Assembly: GCA_946803715.1 (NCBI GenBank) | Contig: CAMPET010000430.1 | Span: 2,314 to 23,535, forward strand | Direction of reading: 5' to 3' | DNA length: 21,222 bases | From: Beroe ovata | Taxonomy: Eukaryota; Ctenophora; Nuda; Beroida; Beroidae | Shown here: positions 9,975 to 17,898 of the stretch, piece after piece | Position numbering within the stretch: position 1 is the stretch's first letter | Layout: the number at the start of each line of letters is the position of its first letter | Translations under genes and position numbers: made by a program | Notes under the pieces: generated by a model | Database searches by the model: none | What the model was told of the DNA's origin: nothing | The model's input: only the letters and a program-made list of their open reading frames with translations

Positions 9975-10306
9975 GCTTACTGCTTAGCTAATGGGAGTAC
10001 AAGTTACAGATCAACTGGGTGCTTACTAAGTAATTTTTCTGGCGGAAAGTTTTAGAATCGGTCTATATTACAAGAGAGAATTAGGGACAGTTAAGTTTTC
10101 CGACACTAAATCAAGAAAAGAAGTCAATTAAATTTTCTTCTATTTTTCAAAAATAACATAAGACGTCAATTTTCATATCGCTTTGATATTTCAAGACACC
10201 TTGAACCTTCTGAAACTTCAAATTTGAGCTTTGTATGGAATTGAAGCAGCGTGTTATGATAAAATTGTTTGCAGTTCAAAAGTCGGTCCAAATGTAGGGC
10301 ATTGCT
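9975..10306. promoter_or_regulatory. Spacer between the two intronless KH genes; likely 5' flank of gene 2
   Basis: This 332-bp AT-rich spacer contains no reading frame worth calling. It carries a CRE-like AGACGTCA at 10161-10168, about 190 bp upstream of the ATG at 9974. The short spacing would also allow both genes to share one transcript, but each has its own complete frame. Confidence 0.35.
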
Positions 10307-11593
10307 TCACTCAGCCTCATCTTCATAAGGGAGATATGAAGCAGCAGCAGCTGTAGCAGCACCCCTACCCCTGCCATATGCAGCTCTTGGGGCAGCTCTG
10401 CCTGCTCCTCGGGGATGGAAAGGTCTCATCGGCGAGCCCCCTCTGCCGCGAGGCCCCGACATTCCACTAGCCCTGGGCACGTGACCACCCCTCGCTCTAG
10501 ATGATGCTGCCCCACGGGCAAAACTAGCCCGGGCTCGGTAAGGACGTGGCGCTCGGTGAGGCGCGGCTCTAGCTCTCATCACAGTGCCGCGTGGCCTGTG
10601 CACAGGAGGCTCATAATACGGCTCTTCATACACGTACTCCTCCTCCTCCTCGTAACCATAGTAACTGTAGCCGTCATCGTACTCGTAGCTTGTTTCATAT
10701 GATGTGTCGGCATAGGGGTCCTCGTGATGATAAGTGGACGGGGAAGCAACCAAACTGTCTTTGATGCGGCTGTACGGGGTGGGCTGGGCAACGCCACTTC
10801 TCAATGCTTCCTGATACCACTCAGTATCAATGTAGCTGCCTGTGTCACCGTGTTCGCCATGCTCGAAATAGATGGGATCGTACATTTTAACAGGGGACCT
10901 GCCCTTGATATCTGCTATCGACTGAAACACTTTCAGAGCTGTAAGTACAAGATCATCGGGTTCAAAGTTCTGGATTCTCACGCAATATTCTTCAGAATCG
11001 GGGAGCGGTAGAGTATACACTTGGATGTAAGAGTTAGTTTCGTCCTTTATGGACTTGATCACCGAACCTCCCTTTCCGATGATACCACTACAACAGTGAC
11101 CAGGAACGACCAGTCTCAGCTCCAACTTAACTCGTCTCTGTTCGCCAAATGATCCGTCATTGCCTCTACCTCGACCCCGGCCACGCCCACCCCTAAGTTG
11201 GGGCTGTGTCTGTATCACTGGGACTATGTGGGTCAGGGCCATTGACAGACCGTCCTCAGTCGACTGCACACTCATCACTCTGTCCCTAGCTCCATCCATG
11301 AGTGGAGTTCCGTCCGAGTTCTGGGCATATATTGAGACTTTTGTTTCGATACCCATCGCTTTGGCCTCCTCCTTAATTGCTTTGATATTTTCTCCTCCTT
11401 TTCCAATTACAATCTTTACAAGGTCTTCCCGGACCAGGAATCGATAAACATCGTCCATTATCTTCCGTTTTTTCGAATAACCCTCGGCATATTCGTCATA
11501 CTCATGAGCCTCGGGCATTGGACGTTTCATGCTCCCGCGACCCCGGCCACGACCCCGGCCTCGACCACGACCTCTGTGCTCTGCTTCAGCCAT
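10307..11593 (-). CDS. hnRNP K-like protein with two KH domains and RG-rich ends, intronless (428 aa)
   Basis: Single uninterrupted frame from ATG (11593) to TGA. Residues 7-20 are an RG-repeat tract, followed by KRP and KKRK (41-44). KH1 spans ~46-128 with loop GKGG (64-67) and KH2 ~156-227 with loop GKGG (173-176), separated by a second RG tract (135-144). ADIKGRSPVKMYDP (227-240) matches the segment after KH2 in hnRNP K. The C-terminus has a Tyr/Glu-rich low-complexity part (~288-330, including EEEEE) and an Arg/Gly/Ala-rich tail to ~415, then an acidic end. Known hnRNP K relatives are nuclear poly(C)-binding proteins with a third C-terminal KH, which is missing here. The RG tracts are typical methylation and RNA-contact sites. 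It is probably the more conserved of the pair, since both KH loops are canonical. Confidence 0.92.
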   Translation of the reverse strand: MAEAEHRGRGRGRGRGRGRGSMKRPMPEAHEYDEYAEGYSKKRKIMDDVYRFLVREDLVKIVIGKGGENIKAIKEEAKAMGIETKVSIYAQNSDGTPLMDGARDRVMSVQSTEDGLSMALTHIVPVIQTQPQLRGGRGRGRGRGNDGSFGEQRRVKLELRLVVPGHCCSGIIGKGGSVIKSIKDETNSYIQVYTLPLPDSEEYCVRIQNFEPDDLVLTALKVFQSIADIKGRSPVKMYDPIYFEHGEHGDTGSYIDTEWYQEALRSGVAQPTPYSRIKDSLVASPSTYHHEDPYADTSYETSYEYDDGYSYYGYEEEEEYVYEEPYYEPPVHRPRGTVMRARAAPHRAPRPYRARASFARGAASSRARGGHVPRASGMSGPRGRGGSPMRPFHPRGAGRAAPRAAYGRGRGAATAAAASYLPYEDEAE

Positions 11594-12039
11594 GCTGATA
11601 TCGCTAATGTTTTTGCTGGTTAATAACTTAATATTTTGTCATTTAAAAATAGTTTGTCAAATATTACTCAAGGAATTGAACTTGGCCTGAGACATAAAAA
11701 TTTCGTTGATGAGAATAATTCTACCATATGCGTTCAAAACTTTCAATTTTCCCAAAAATCAGAATAATGAAGTGGATCAAAGTTCAAACATTATGTTTCC
11801 GAGATCGCTTTTTCTATTTTATCAAGTTTATAACCATTTTCTTCTTTGACCTTCGATCGGAATTTATCCCTTAGAATTTAACTTAAGATCTCAACGAATC
11901 AACTTGATATTTGGCAGAACTGAAATCCACGATCTGATCAGATCAGTTCACTGCCAGCAGTAACACAACTAGATCAGAGACACGACAGAACTAATTTTAT
12001 CAACTTATCACACAATAGTATAAAATCCACCCACCACAC
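11594..12039. other. Intergenic spacer between KH genes
   Basis: This 446-bp AT-rich spacer holds the 5' flank of the 428-aa gene and the 3' flank of the three-KH gene (both minus). A GATCTGATCAGATC palindrome occurs at about 11932-11945. I see no gene in it. Confidence 0.4.
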
Positions 12040-14392
12040 TCAAGATTGCCAGTCTGCCCTAAGTTTCTTGCGAGGAGGGTTCTCTCTGGTCGTGGGAGGA
12101 AGATGGGGTTTTCCCGAGAAACTCTGTACGCAGCACTGGAGCATGTATTCGGCCAGGTGGCACTGGATGTTCGTTCCCTCAATTGTGATGAGTCGCTCTC
12201 CACGACTAGCAGAGTCGAAATCACCTGCGGAGAAACCGAAACTGACGTTAATACTGACTCGTTTATATGCAGTGAACATATTTTCGAGTATAAAATGGTC
12301 TTTGCTAGTCCACCAATACTGCAATCAAATTGTGCTTGTGGTTCACGATATCCAATGACTGACCGATCTTGATCCGGGCTCCTGACGACTGTCTCACATC
12401 ACGTATCCTGGATCCCTTATCCCCGATGATGCATCCCGTCAAGTGGTTCTCCAGCGTGACTTCCTTCACAGTGGGAGACTCACCGTCACTACCCGAGTAA
12501 GTGGAAAAGGGAAACTTGACAATGAATTTAGTGAGTAGACCACCAACTTCCTCTTGAGTAACACTATGGTGGAAAATGTTGGGTAATGAGAGTTGTGAGA
12601 AGGGTTGTTGAAAAGGAACCCGGCTTATTGTACAGCAACAAACCCGGAGTCATGCTGATAATTACGAGAGGAGTTGTAGTCTTGATGATATTGAGGTGGC
12701 TGATGGTATGACGATTGCTGATACTCAGACGATTGCTGATACTCAGACTTTCTGACATAAGGCTGCGCATTCCTCGCCGCTACTCCCGGCACGCCCCTTT
12801 CCGGCTTCCGGAAACCTGGGAAAAATCAATTAGTCACACTCATCGTTAATGAAACAAGCATCAAGCAGTCACACTCGCGAATAAGGCAGTACAAGTAACA
12901 AATTCTAAGGGCGAAGTTCATGCTATTTCAAGAGTACCTCCGTCAAATCCGTCTCCAGCATCCTGGTAGCCTCCTACACCCGCTTCTCGCGGGAGACTTG
13001 CACCAGTTGCCGGATTATATACCAAGTAGGGAGACGAGTCTAACTCAACAGAAGCTGCAATGAGTAAGTTTGTGAATATGAAGAGTGAGAAGGATTGCAA
13101 TGTACTGAGCAACAGACTACAATTCAACTCACTGTAAATCTCTGAAATGGCGGTAATGATCTTGTCGACTTCACCCTTTATCATAATCACTCTTTCGTCT
13201 GAACACTGCAGCTTATTCGGAAAAGCTTTCAATGATGCGCCTGATTTTTCCCTGATACTGCTGATATTTTTCCCGCCTTTTCCAATGATACTCCCCACGT
13301 TGGCACAGGAAAACAGGATACAAACTTCCGGTTCAGTAACATTAACAAATCCGTTCCGTGACAAACCCTATAGATACACGAATATAGGAGTTAGAGAACA
13401 CTCAGATGATACTCAAACCAAATTATTTCCACATGACAACAAATAAACAATCAATAAATAAACAATCAATAAAACTTACGTCAAATATCTGTGGAATTAG
13501 CTGAGAGAAGATGGCGTATATTTCAGACGGGTCGCATTCCACTAGCACAATTCTGAAAATGATGGGATCACTACAGTTGTCTGTTGTGAAAAGTGATTGC
13601 GATGAAGCTGCTAAAACATTGTGAGAGTCAAGGATTAGTGCCCGATTCAATATCCCGATCCCAGTGAGCAATTTATCCATATTTAGCACGGAAGCATGTT
13701 TGATCCCACACTGTGTAAGAACAAAGAAAACTTGGAGAAATTTATATCAGGGTACCGAGCAAAGTGAGAAACCTCATAAATGTTGAACAACTTAACCGCT
13801 TTATTTCTCAGTTTCTCGGGGGATAGCGCAGGGGATATGTAATAGTGTGGAGATCGGGATTTACCTCTCTTCGGCATGGGGGCACTCTGGGGTTTCCAAA
13901 ACTTTGATTGTGGCCTTGGGGGAAGGAGGGGAGTTAGGGACAGGGTTGCTACTCATGGATACATTGGACAAGAGCGTCAGGGAATACTGTGGTGAATTTT
14001 TCAAAATTTTACGAAATTTTTGTCCGAAATTTATGTCTTCACGAGAGGACATGGGATGTTGTTTCTGGTCGAAAAGTATGTCACTTGGCTGCAGTTTAGG
14101 AAATGGTCTACCTGTTATCAAGATATCCAATAAATTTGAAAAATATTAAAGTGTACTCACATCAGGACAAACTGATCTGACCATCTTAATGTTTTCCCCG
14201 CCTTTACCAATCAATCCGCCGGCTACCTGAAGACGAAATGTTAATTTTGAAGTCAACAGCGTAAGGAATGTGTCAGGATATTGTCAGCTATATTTGAGGA
14301 TGTACTTTGTTTGGAATAAGACATCGAATCACGACGTGGTTTAAGTTAGACTTCGTCTCTGCAACAACGTTCGCGCCCTCCATTGCAGCCAT
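12040..14392 (-). CDS. Intron-rich hnRNP K/PCBP-family protein with three KH domains (9 exons, at least 394 aa)
   Basis: Reconstructed exons (minus): 14306-14392, 14161-14226, 13865-13914, 13480-13552, 13133-13367, 12938-13054, 12644-12815, 12364-12563, 12040-12224. All introns are GT-AG (78-312 nt), all phases agree, and the total is 1185 nt with stop. Numbering from the ATG at 14392, KH-A (~18-90) has loop GKGG 36-39, KH-B (~105-170) has GKGG 121-124, and KH-C (~298-365) has GDKG 314-317. KH-C resembles hnRNP K KH3, including the ending VQSFSGK. The linker contains Gln/Tyr/Ser-rich sequence with a tandem SEYQQS pair (DNA repeat 12712-12747), and the C-terminus is basic (PPRKKLR). The family binds C-rich RNA/ssDNA through KH clefts. 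The true start may be further upstream (exons at 14612-15433), since splicing into an acceptor at 14395 keeps the frame open. It neighbours two intronless relatives on the same strand. Confidence 0.85.
12712..12747 (-). repeat. 18-bp perfect tandem duplication inside the three-KH gene
   Basis: CGATTGCTGATACTCAGA occurs twice in a row (12712-12729 and 12730-12747). On the coding strand each copy encodes SEYQQS, so the duplication is in frame and lengthens the Gln/Tyr/Ser-rich linker between KH-B and KH-C. Confidence 0.9.
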
Positions 14393-14611
14393 TGCCTTGA
14401 TCCTAAGCGAGGGAGATCAGGATAAATTGTTAGTAGAGACATAGAAACTGAGTTATGATGTGTGGAATTGTCTTGGTTACGATGTTTGAGTCACCATGAT
14501 ACCAGTTTATCTCACCCAAAATTGAAACTGAGCGGGGCAATCGCTCGTACGATCAATTAAAAGACGCGCGCACTCACTGACCACTTTGCATGTATTTGCA
14601 CGAAAATATAC

Positions 14612-15433
14612 CTTCTGTATGCTAGTACCGATAGTTAATGCTACATATTTGTCCCACTCGTGAAATCTGCGAGGCGTTTGAAGGTATTGTTGTCAAGTTG
14701 TATGACATGGCTACGGTCATTAAGTGATGGTGCAGATCTAATGAAAAGGCCATGGTTGGTTGAGCAGTGCTGTCTAATTCTCTACGGACTGAATGACATA
14801 CTGTGTGTTAGGGTGAAGCTAGTGAAGTTTTTTAGGTGGACACGTACACTCCAGTTATATATTAGTGAAATAGTGGCGTTTGGCGTGAAGTTATTGTAGC
14901 ATCAGTTATTCCCTTGTGACGGTGAAAATATTTTTGGTGATTGTGTAATGGTGAAACAAGGTACACTATCAGCGGAGCTCATGAACATAAAACAACGTAT
15001 GACGTTTAATGTTTATCGATGATGATCAAAGATTAGGATACCAACTTCTGTGACAGAGTGATCTGTACGGAACCCCACGGTTTCGATTCCTTGTTTAACA
15101 TGCCGTACAACAAGGATCTCCACCGTGTTCGACAGGCTAGGCACATAACCACTCTGTATGATCAAAAACACATGGATACATACATAAGTGTCAGAAAAAC
15201 GTCGTCAGATCGTTCAAAGAAGATTGACCCATAGGAACACCCCATCATTTTACAATGACATAGCTATCAATCGGAAACCCCTCTCCCTGAATATGAGTTG
15301 TAAAGAACGTATGGAGAATCCTCATTGTATGGACAATCATCAACCAGGGTTTTACTGTGGTTATGGACTTGTGGAACGACAGTTCCTTGTAGAGATCAAT
15401 TTCATCCACAGCCGTCGCAGAGTCACCACTCAT
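14612..15433 (-). CDS. Probable additional 5' exons of the three-KH gene (degenerate fourth KH)
   Basis: Exon C (14612-14666) lies between a good acceptor (CCTCGCAG) and a donor (CAGAAG|GTATAT) and encodes FHEWDKYVALTIGTSIQK. Joined in phase to the acceptor at 14395 it reads on into AMAAMEGANVV, giving a beta-strand/helix pattern like the second half of a KH domain just before KH-A. Further upstream, exon A (15356-15433) starts at an ATG (MSGDSATAVDEIDLYKELSF). It joins exon B (15042-15153), containing NTVEILVVRHV, in phase 0. Exon B ends in phase 1 whereas exon C needs two carried bases, so an unseen exon must lie between them or one boundary is wrong. No GxxG loop is visible in these exons. 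Exon C is the best supported; A and B are tentative. Confidence 0.4.
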
Positions 15434-15606
15434 TACGTCATCACTGTTATACCAAGTCTTGCCCTCCTCGCGTGATCATCTTTCGCTAGCCCAACTATGA
15501 CGTCAGCAATTACCAAACGACGAACGTGCCGTGCAATCAACTATTTACCAACAATTTTATCAGCATTCAACATGAAGATATAAAAAAGCCGTAACATATG
15601 ACGTCA
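15433..15606 (-). promoter_or_regulatory. Cluster of three CRE-like sites at the putative 5' end of the three-KH gene
   Basis: TTACGTCA (15433-15440) touches the putative start codon of exon A. Full palindromic CREs TGACGTCA lie at 15498-15505 and 15599-15606. A plus-strand TATAAAAAA occurs at 15579-15587. Together with the CRE array in front of the PNUTS gene, this suggests CREB/ATF-type sites are a common promoter element in this genome. The promoter role is inference. Confidence 0.4.
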
Positions 15607-16199
15607 ATTGCAGTAGGAGCAGGGACCCTCGAATGCCGACAAATGATGACATGAGAAGGGAGGGTTAATATTTTCTTGGAATAGTTTGAATTTATGCGTA
15701 AAAATTTCACTTTAAAGGAACAAAGTGAAGGAAATTTCTGGTATTTATTTCTGGTAATTCCTCTGGTTCCAAGTGCTTACAGAAAAAGTTACTGATAGAT
15801 GAAAGTGAGCTGCGTCGGGCTGCGGAGAGATTTGAGGCTTATCCTGTTGGGTTACTTGATCTGAAATTTCGACAGTATCCAAAGTTCTGTAATTATGAAC
15901 TCTGTGGCTTGGCTTCTGGGGGCTACGTCCCAAGGGCCCCTGTGGCAATGATTATGGTGGTGTGTAAAAAGTGGGATAGCATAACTGGTTTATAATCTCA
16001 AAAAAACGTTTCCTGAGACTTGAAAGGAAGTTTGATTGGTGTAATGTTCCCTGGCTAGACATATATAACCAAACAACAATTTTGCTCAATAACTAGAATG
16101 TTTTATGTAGAACAAAATTTTCACTTTTGGTTCTGGCATTGATGGCGTGTATCCCGTGTATGGTTGATCAATTGGAAATATATCTCTGAAAAATATAAT
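15607..16199. other. Intergenic region without recognisable features
   Basis: This is AT-rich sequence. A minus-strand open stretch (15745-15948, 67 aa) has no recognisable domain, homologue or splice support. No RNA gene is visible. Confidence 0.4.
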
Positions 16200-16870
16200 T
16201 AGATCCATTCATGGATCACAGGGTTCACCTTTAGAGTTTGGTGACCCTTTTGATCCACTTTTTCAAGTTGAGATCCATGATCCATATTGTGCTTCTTTGG
16301 GTTCAAGTCCTGGGGGTCCTTTCCGAAACTGACTTAAGTCAAAATTCAACTGCAAATTCAAACTACATTTTCGACTTTAGTAAATACTAAGACTTAAGTC
16401 AGCTTCGGAAAGGACCCCCTGATCCATGTCCACTTCTCTGGTGTTATGTCAAAATTAAGTGACACTTCTGATCTTCATGGCCCTTCTCTGGGGTCAAGTT
16501 GAGAATCGAGATTTGGTGACCCTCATGAATCCTGATCCATATAGTGAGGTCAAGTCCTGATCAGTGTCCACTTCTCTGGTGTCATGTTGAAATCCAGTGA
16601 CTCTTCTGATACACATGGCACTTCTCTGAGGTCACGATTTGGTGACCCTCCAAAATCCTGATCCATATAGTGCTTCTCTGGGATCAAGATCTGAGCTACG
16701 TGCACTTTTCTGGTGTGATGTCAAAATTCAATGACCCTGCTGATCCACTTGTCCCACTTGTGCTTCTTTGGTGGATCAGGAGGGACACTCAGAAGAAAAT
16801 AATTTCACCCTTCTGATCCATATGGCGCTTCTTCTTGATGAAGTCAGGTTTCAATAACCCTCCCAATCCA
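16200..16870. repeat. Degenerate minisatellite with higher-order (~136 bp) periodicity
   Basis: The recurring subunit core is CTGATCCATRT..., followed by ACTTCTCTGG and then GTGACYCTT or TTTGGTGACCCT. Three subunit types alternate. The type reading TGTCCACTTCTCTGGTGT begins at 16419, 16557 and (diverged) 16691, so the compound unit is about 134-138 bp. Partial units flank these on both sides. No long reading frame is present. A 106-bp insertion lies in the left part of the array. Confidence 0.75.
16313..16418. mobile_element. 106-bp MITE-like element nested in the minisatellite, with 3-bp target duplication
   Basis: The terminal inverted repeats extend about 28 bp with one mismatch: GGGGTCCTTTCCGAA followed by CTGACTTAAGTC on the left, and the mirrored GACTTAAGTCAG and TTCGGAAAGGACCCC on the right. 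CTG flanks both ends (16310-16312 and 16419-16421). The filled site reads CAAGTC-CTG-[element]-CTG-ATCC. A paralogous unit at about 16551-16562 shows the uninterrupted CAAGTCCTGATC. A 3-bp duplication and G-rich termini would fit a PIF/Harbinger-type MITE, but CTG is not that group's usual target, so the class is uncertain. Confidence 0.75.
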
Positions 16871-17273
16871 CCATAAATAAGGGGTTATGCATAAAACTTA
16901 ACCTAAGAAAGTTAGCAATGGCTTACTAATTATTTTTCAGATTGTTTGCACCTGGATAAAGGGACAGGTTGACATGGCCCCCACATCAGCAGGAACTTGA
17001 AACTTTCCTGACAAAACCCCACCCATATTTGTAATGAGAAATTGCTTCATTTTAGATCTGGGAACTCACACAATTTCAACTTTATGGATAATCGATTAAG
17101 GAATAGCAAAATGATGGAGTGGTTATATACCTCCAGGTATGCCATCCATTTTTTGATTATTTTCGTGCAAAACCTAACATGAGAAATGTTGCAAATTGAA
17201 CCAGACACGTAGCCAGACATTTTTTCAGGAGGGGCCCTCATCGAGCGAAGCAAGCAAGCTACAGCAGGGGTTA
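16871..17273. other. Non-coding spacer
   Basis: I recognise no gene here. A minus-strand open stretch (17047-17376) runs through the G-rich hairpin repeat that follows and is best read as chance. Confidence 0.35.
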
Positions 17274-17288
17274 GGGGGCGATGCCCCC
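17274..17288. repeat. G-rich hairpin motif, copy 1
   Basis: GGGGGC-GAT-GCCCCC is a 6-bp perfect stem with a 3-nt loop. It is preceded by GCAGGGGTTA, as in the other copies, and by the alternating run GAGCGAAGCAAGCAAGC (17243-17259). Confidence 0.65.
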
Positions 17289-17486
17289 GGGAAATTTTTT
17301 GAAATACAGAGTGTTTTACATGAAATCTGGTATTAAAGAAAATATCGCAGTAACAAAAAATAAGATGAGCATACAAGAATGCAAGAATGAAGAACTGAAG
17401 AAAATGTGATGATCTGAGGCGTATGATACTAATTTAAATTGTAGAGTATATGGCTTTTATCATCAGAGTATCATCTTTAATCATGA

Positions 17487-17513
17487 GCAGGGGTCTGGGG
17501 GCACAGCCCCCAG
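17487..17513. repeat. G-rich hairpin motif, copy 2
   Basis: GCAGGGGT (17487-17494) is followed by CTGGGGGC-ACA-GCCCCCAG (17495-17513), an 8-bp perfect stem with a 3-nt loop. Confidence 0.7.
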
Positions 17514-17599
17514 AAGCCAGAGGTTAAGTTTTATGTTCCATAAGGTGAAATCCTTCCAAATTTTCCATTTATTGCTTGGTTATAGTGGAAATAAACGGG

Positions 17600-17898
17600 T
17601 CTTTGGGCACTACCCTGATATAGAACATCATAATGTATAGAAAGTAGATATCTTCCAGTATCACAGGTAGTTTTCATTCAATGTGCTCCTTCCATGTAAA
17701 GTATTCAATTCAATTCAATTATAAATTTTTACAGCACATTACCAAGATATAATTTCATACCTAGATATGTGGAGTTTCAAGTTTGTGCTGAGGGCTAGCA
17801 CCAAGTCAGATCCAAAATCTGTTAAGAAGCAGTTAAAAGCTGAAGCAGTTTAAAGTTGAAGCAGGGGTCTGGNGCTCATAGTGACGATGAGAGAATGC
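17600..17898 (-). other. 3' UTR and tail of the non-LTR retrotransposon, with flank
   Basis: Downstream of the RT stop codon, the minus strand runs through an AT-rich ~200-nt 3' UTR. It ends in TGCTGTAAAAATTTATAATT and then three ATTGA units (plus strand ATTCAATTCAATTCAATTAT, 17702-17721). A short simple-repeat tail of this kind marks the 3' end of CR1/L2-like elements. A single N at 17873 interrupts a GCAGGGGTCTGG motif (17861-17872). Sequence beyond about 17700 is probably outside the element. Confidence 0.55.

Noticed and set aside
8850-11593. Intronless KH genes as dead processed pseudogenes
   Set aside because: Both have full-length open frames with intact KH loops and no poly(A) remnant. 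The pattern of divergence (conserved domains, variable tails) fits selection.
12564-12770. 68-aa minus-strand frame in the three-KH gene
   Set aside because: It is an out-of-phase reading of the Gln-rich exon plus its intron. The true frame gives SEYQQS repeats and continues into KH-C.
14660-14899. Plus-strand 79-aa frame
   Set aside because: It lies in the inferred intron of the minus-strand gene. Its hydrophobic/basic composition is typical of chance frames.
15188-15475. Plus-strand 95-aa frame
   Set aside because: It overlaps putative minus-strand exon A and its intron, has no recognisable domain, and carries no splice support.
17047-17376. Minus-strand 109-aa frame
   Set aside because: It runs through the G-rich hairpin repeat and shows no protein motif.
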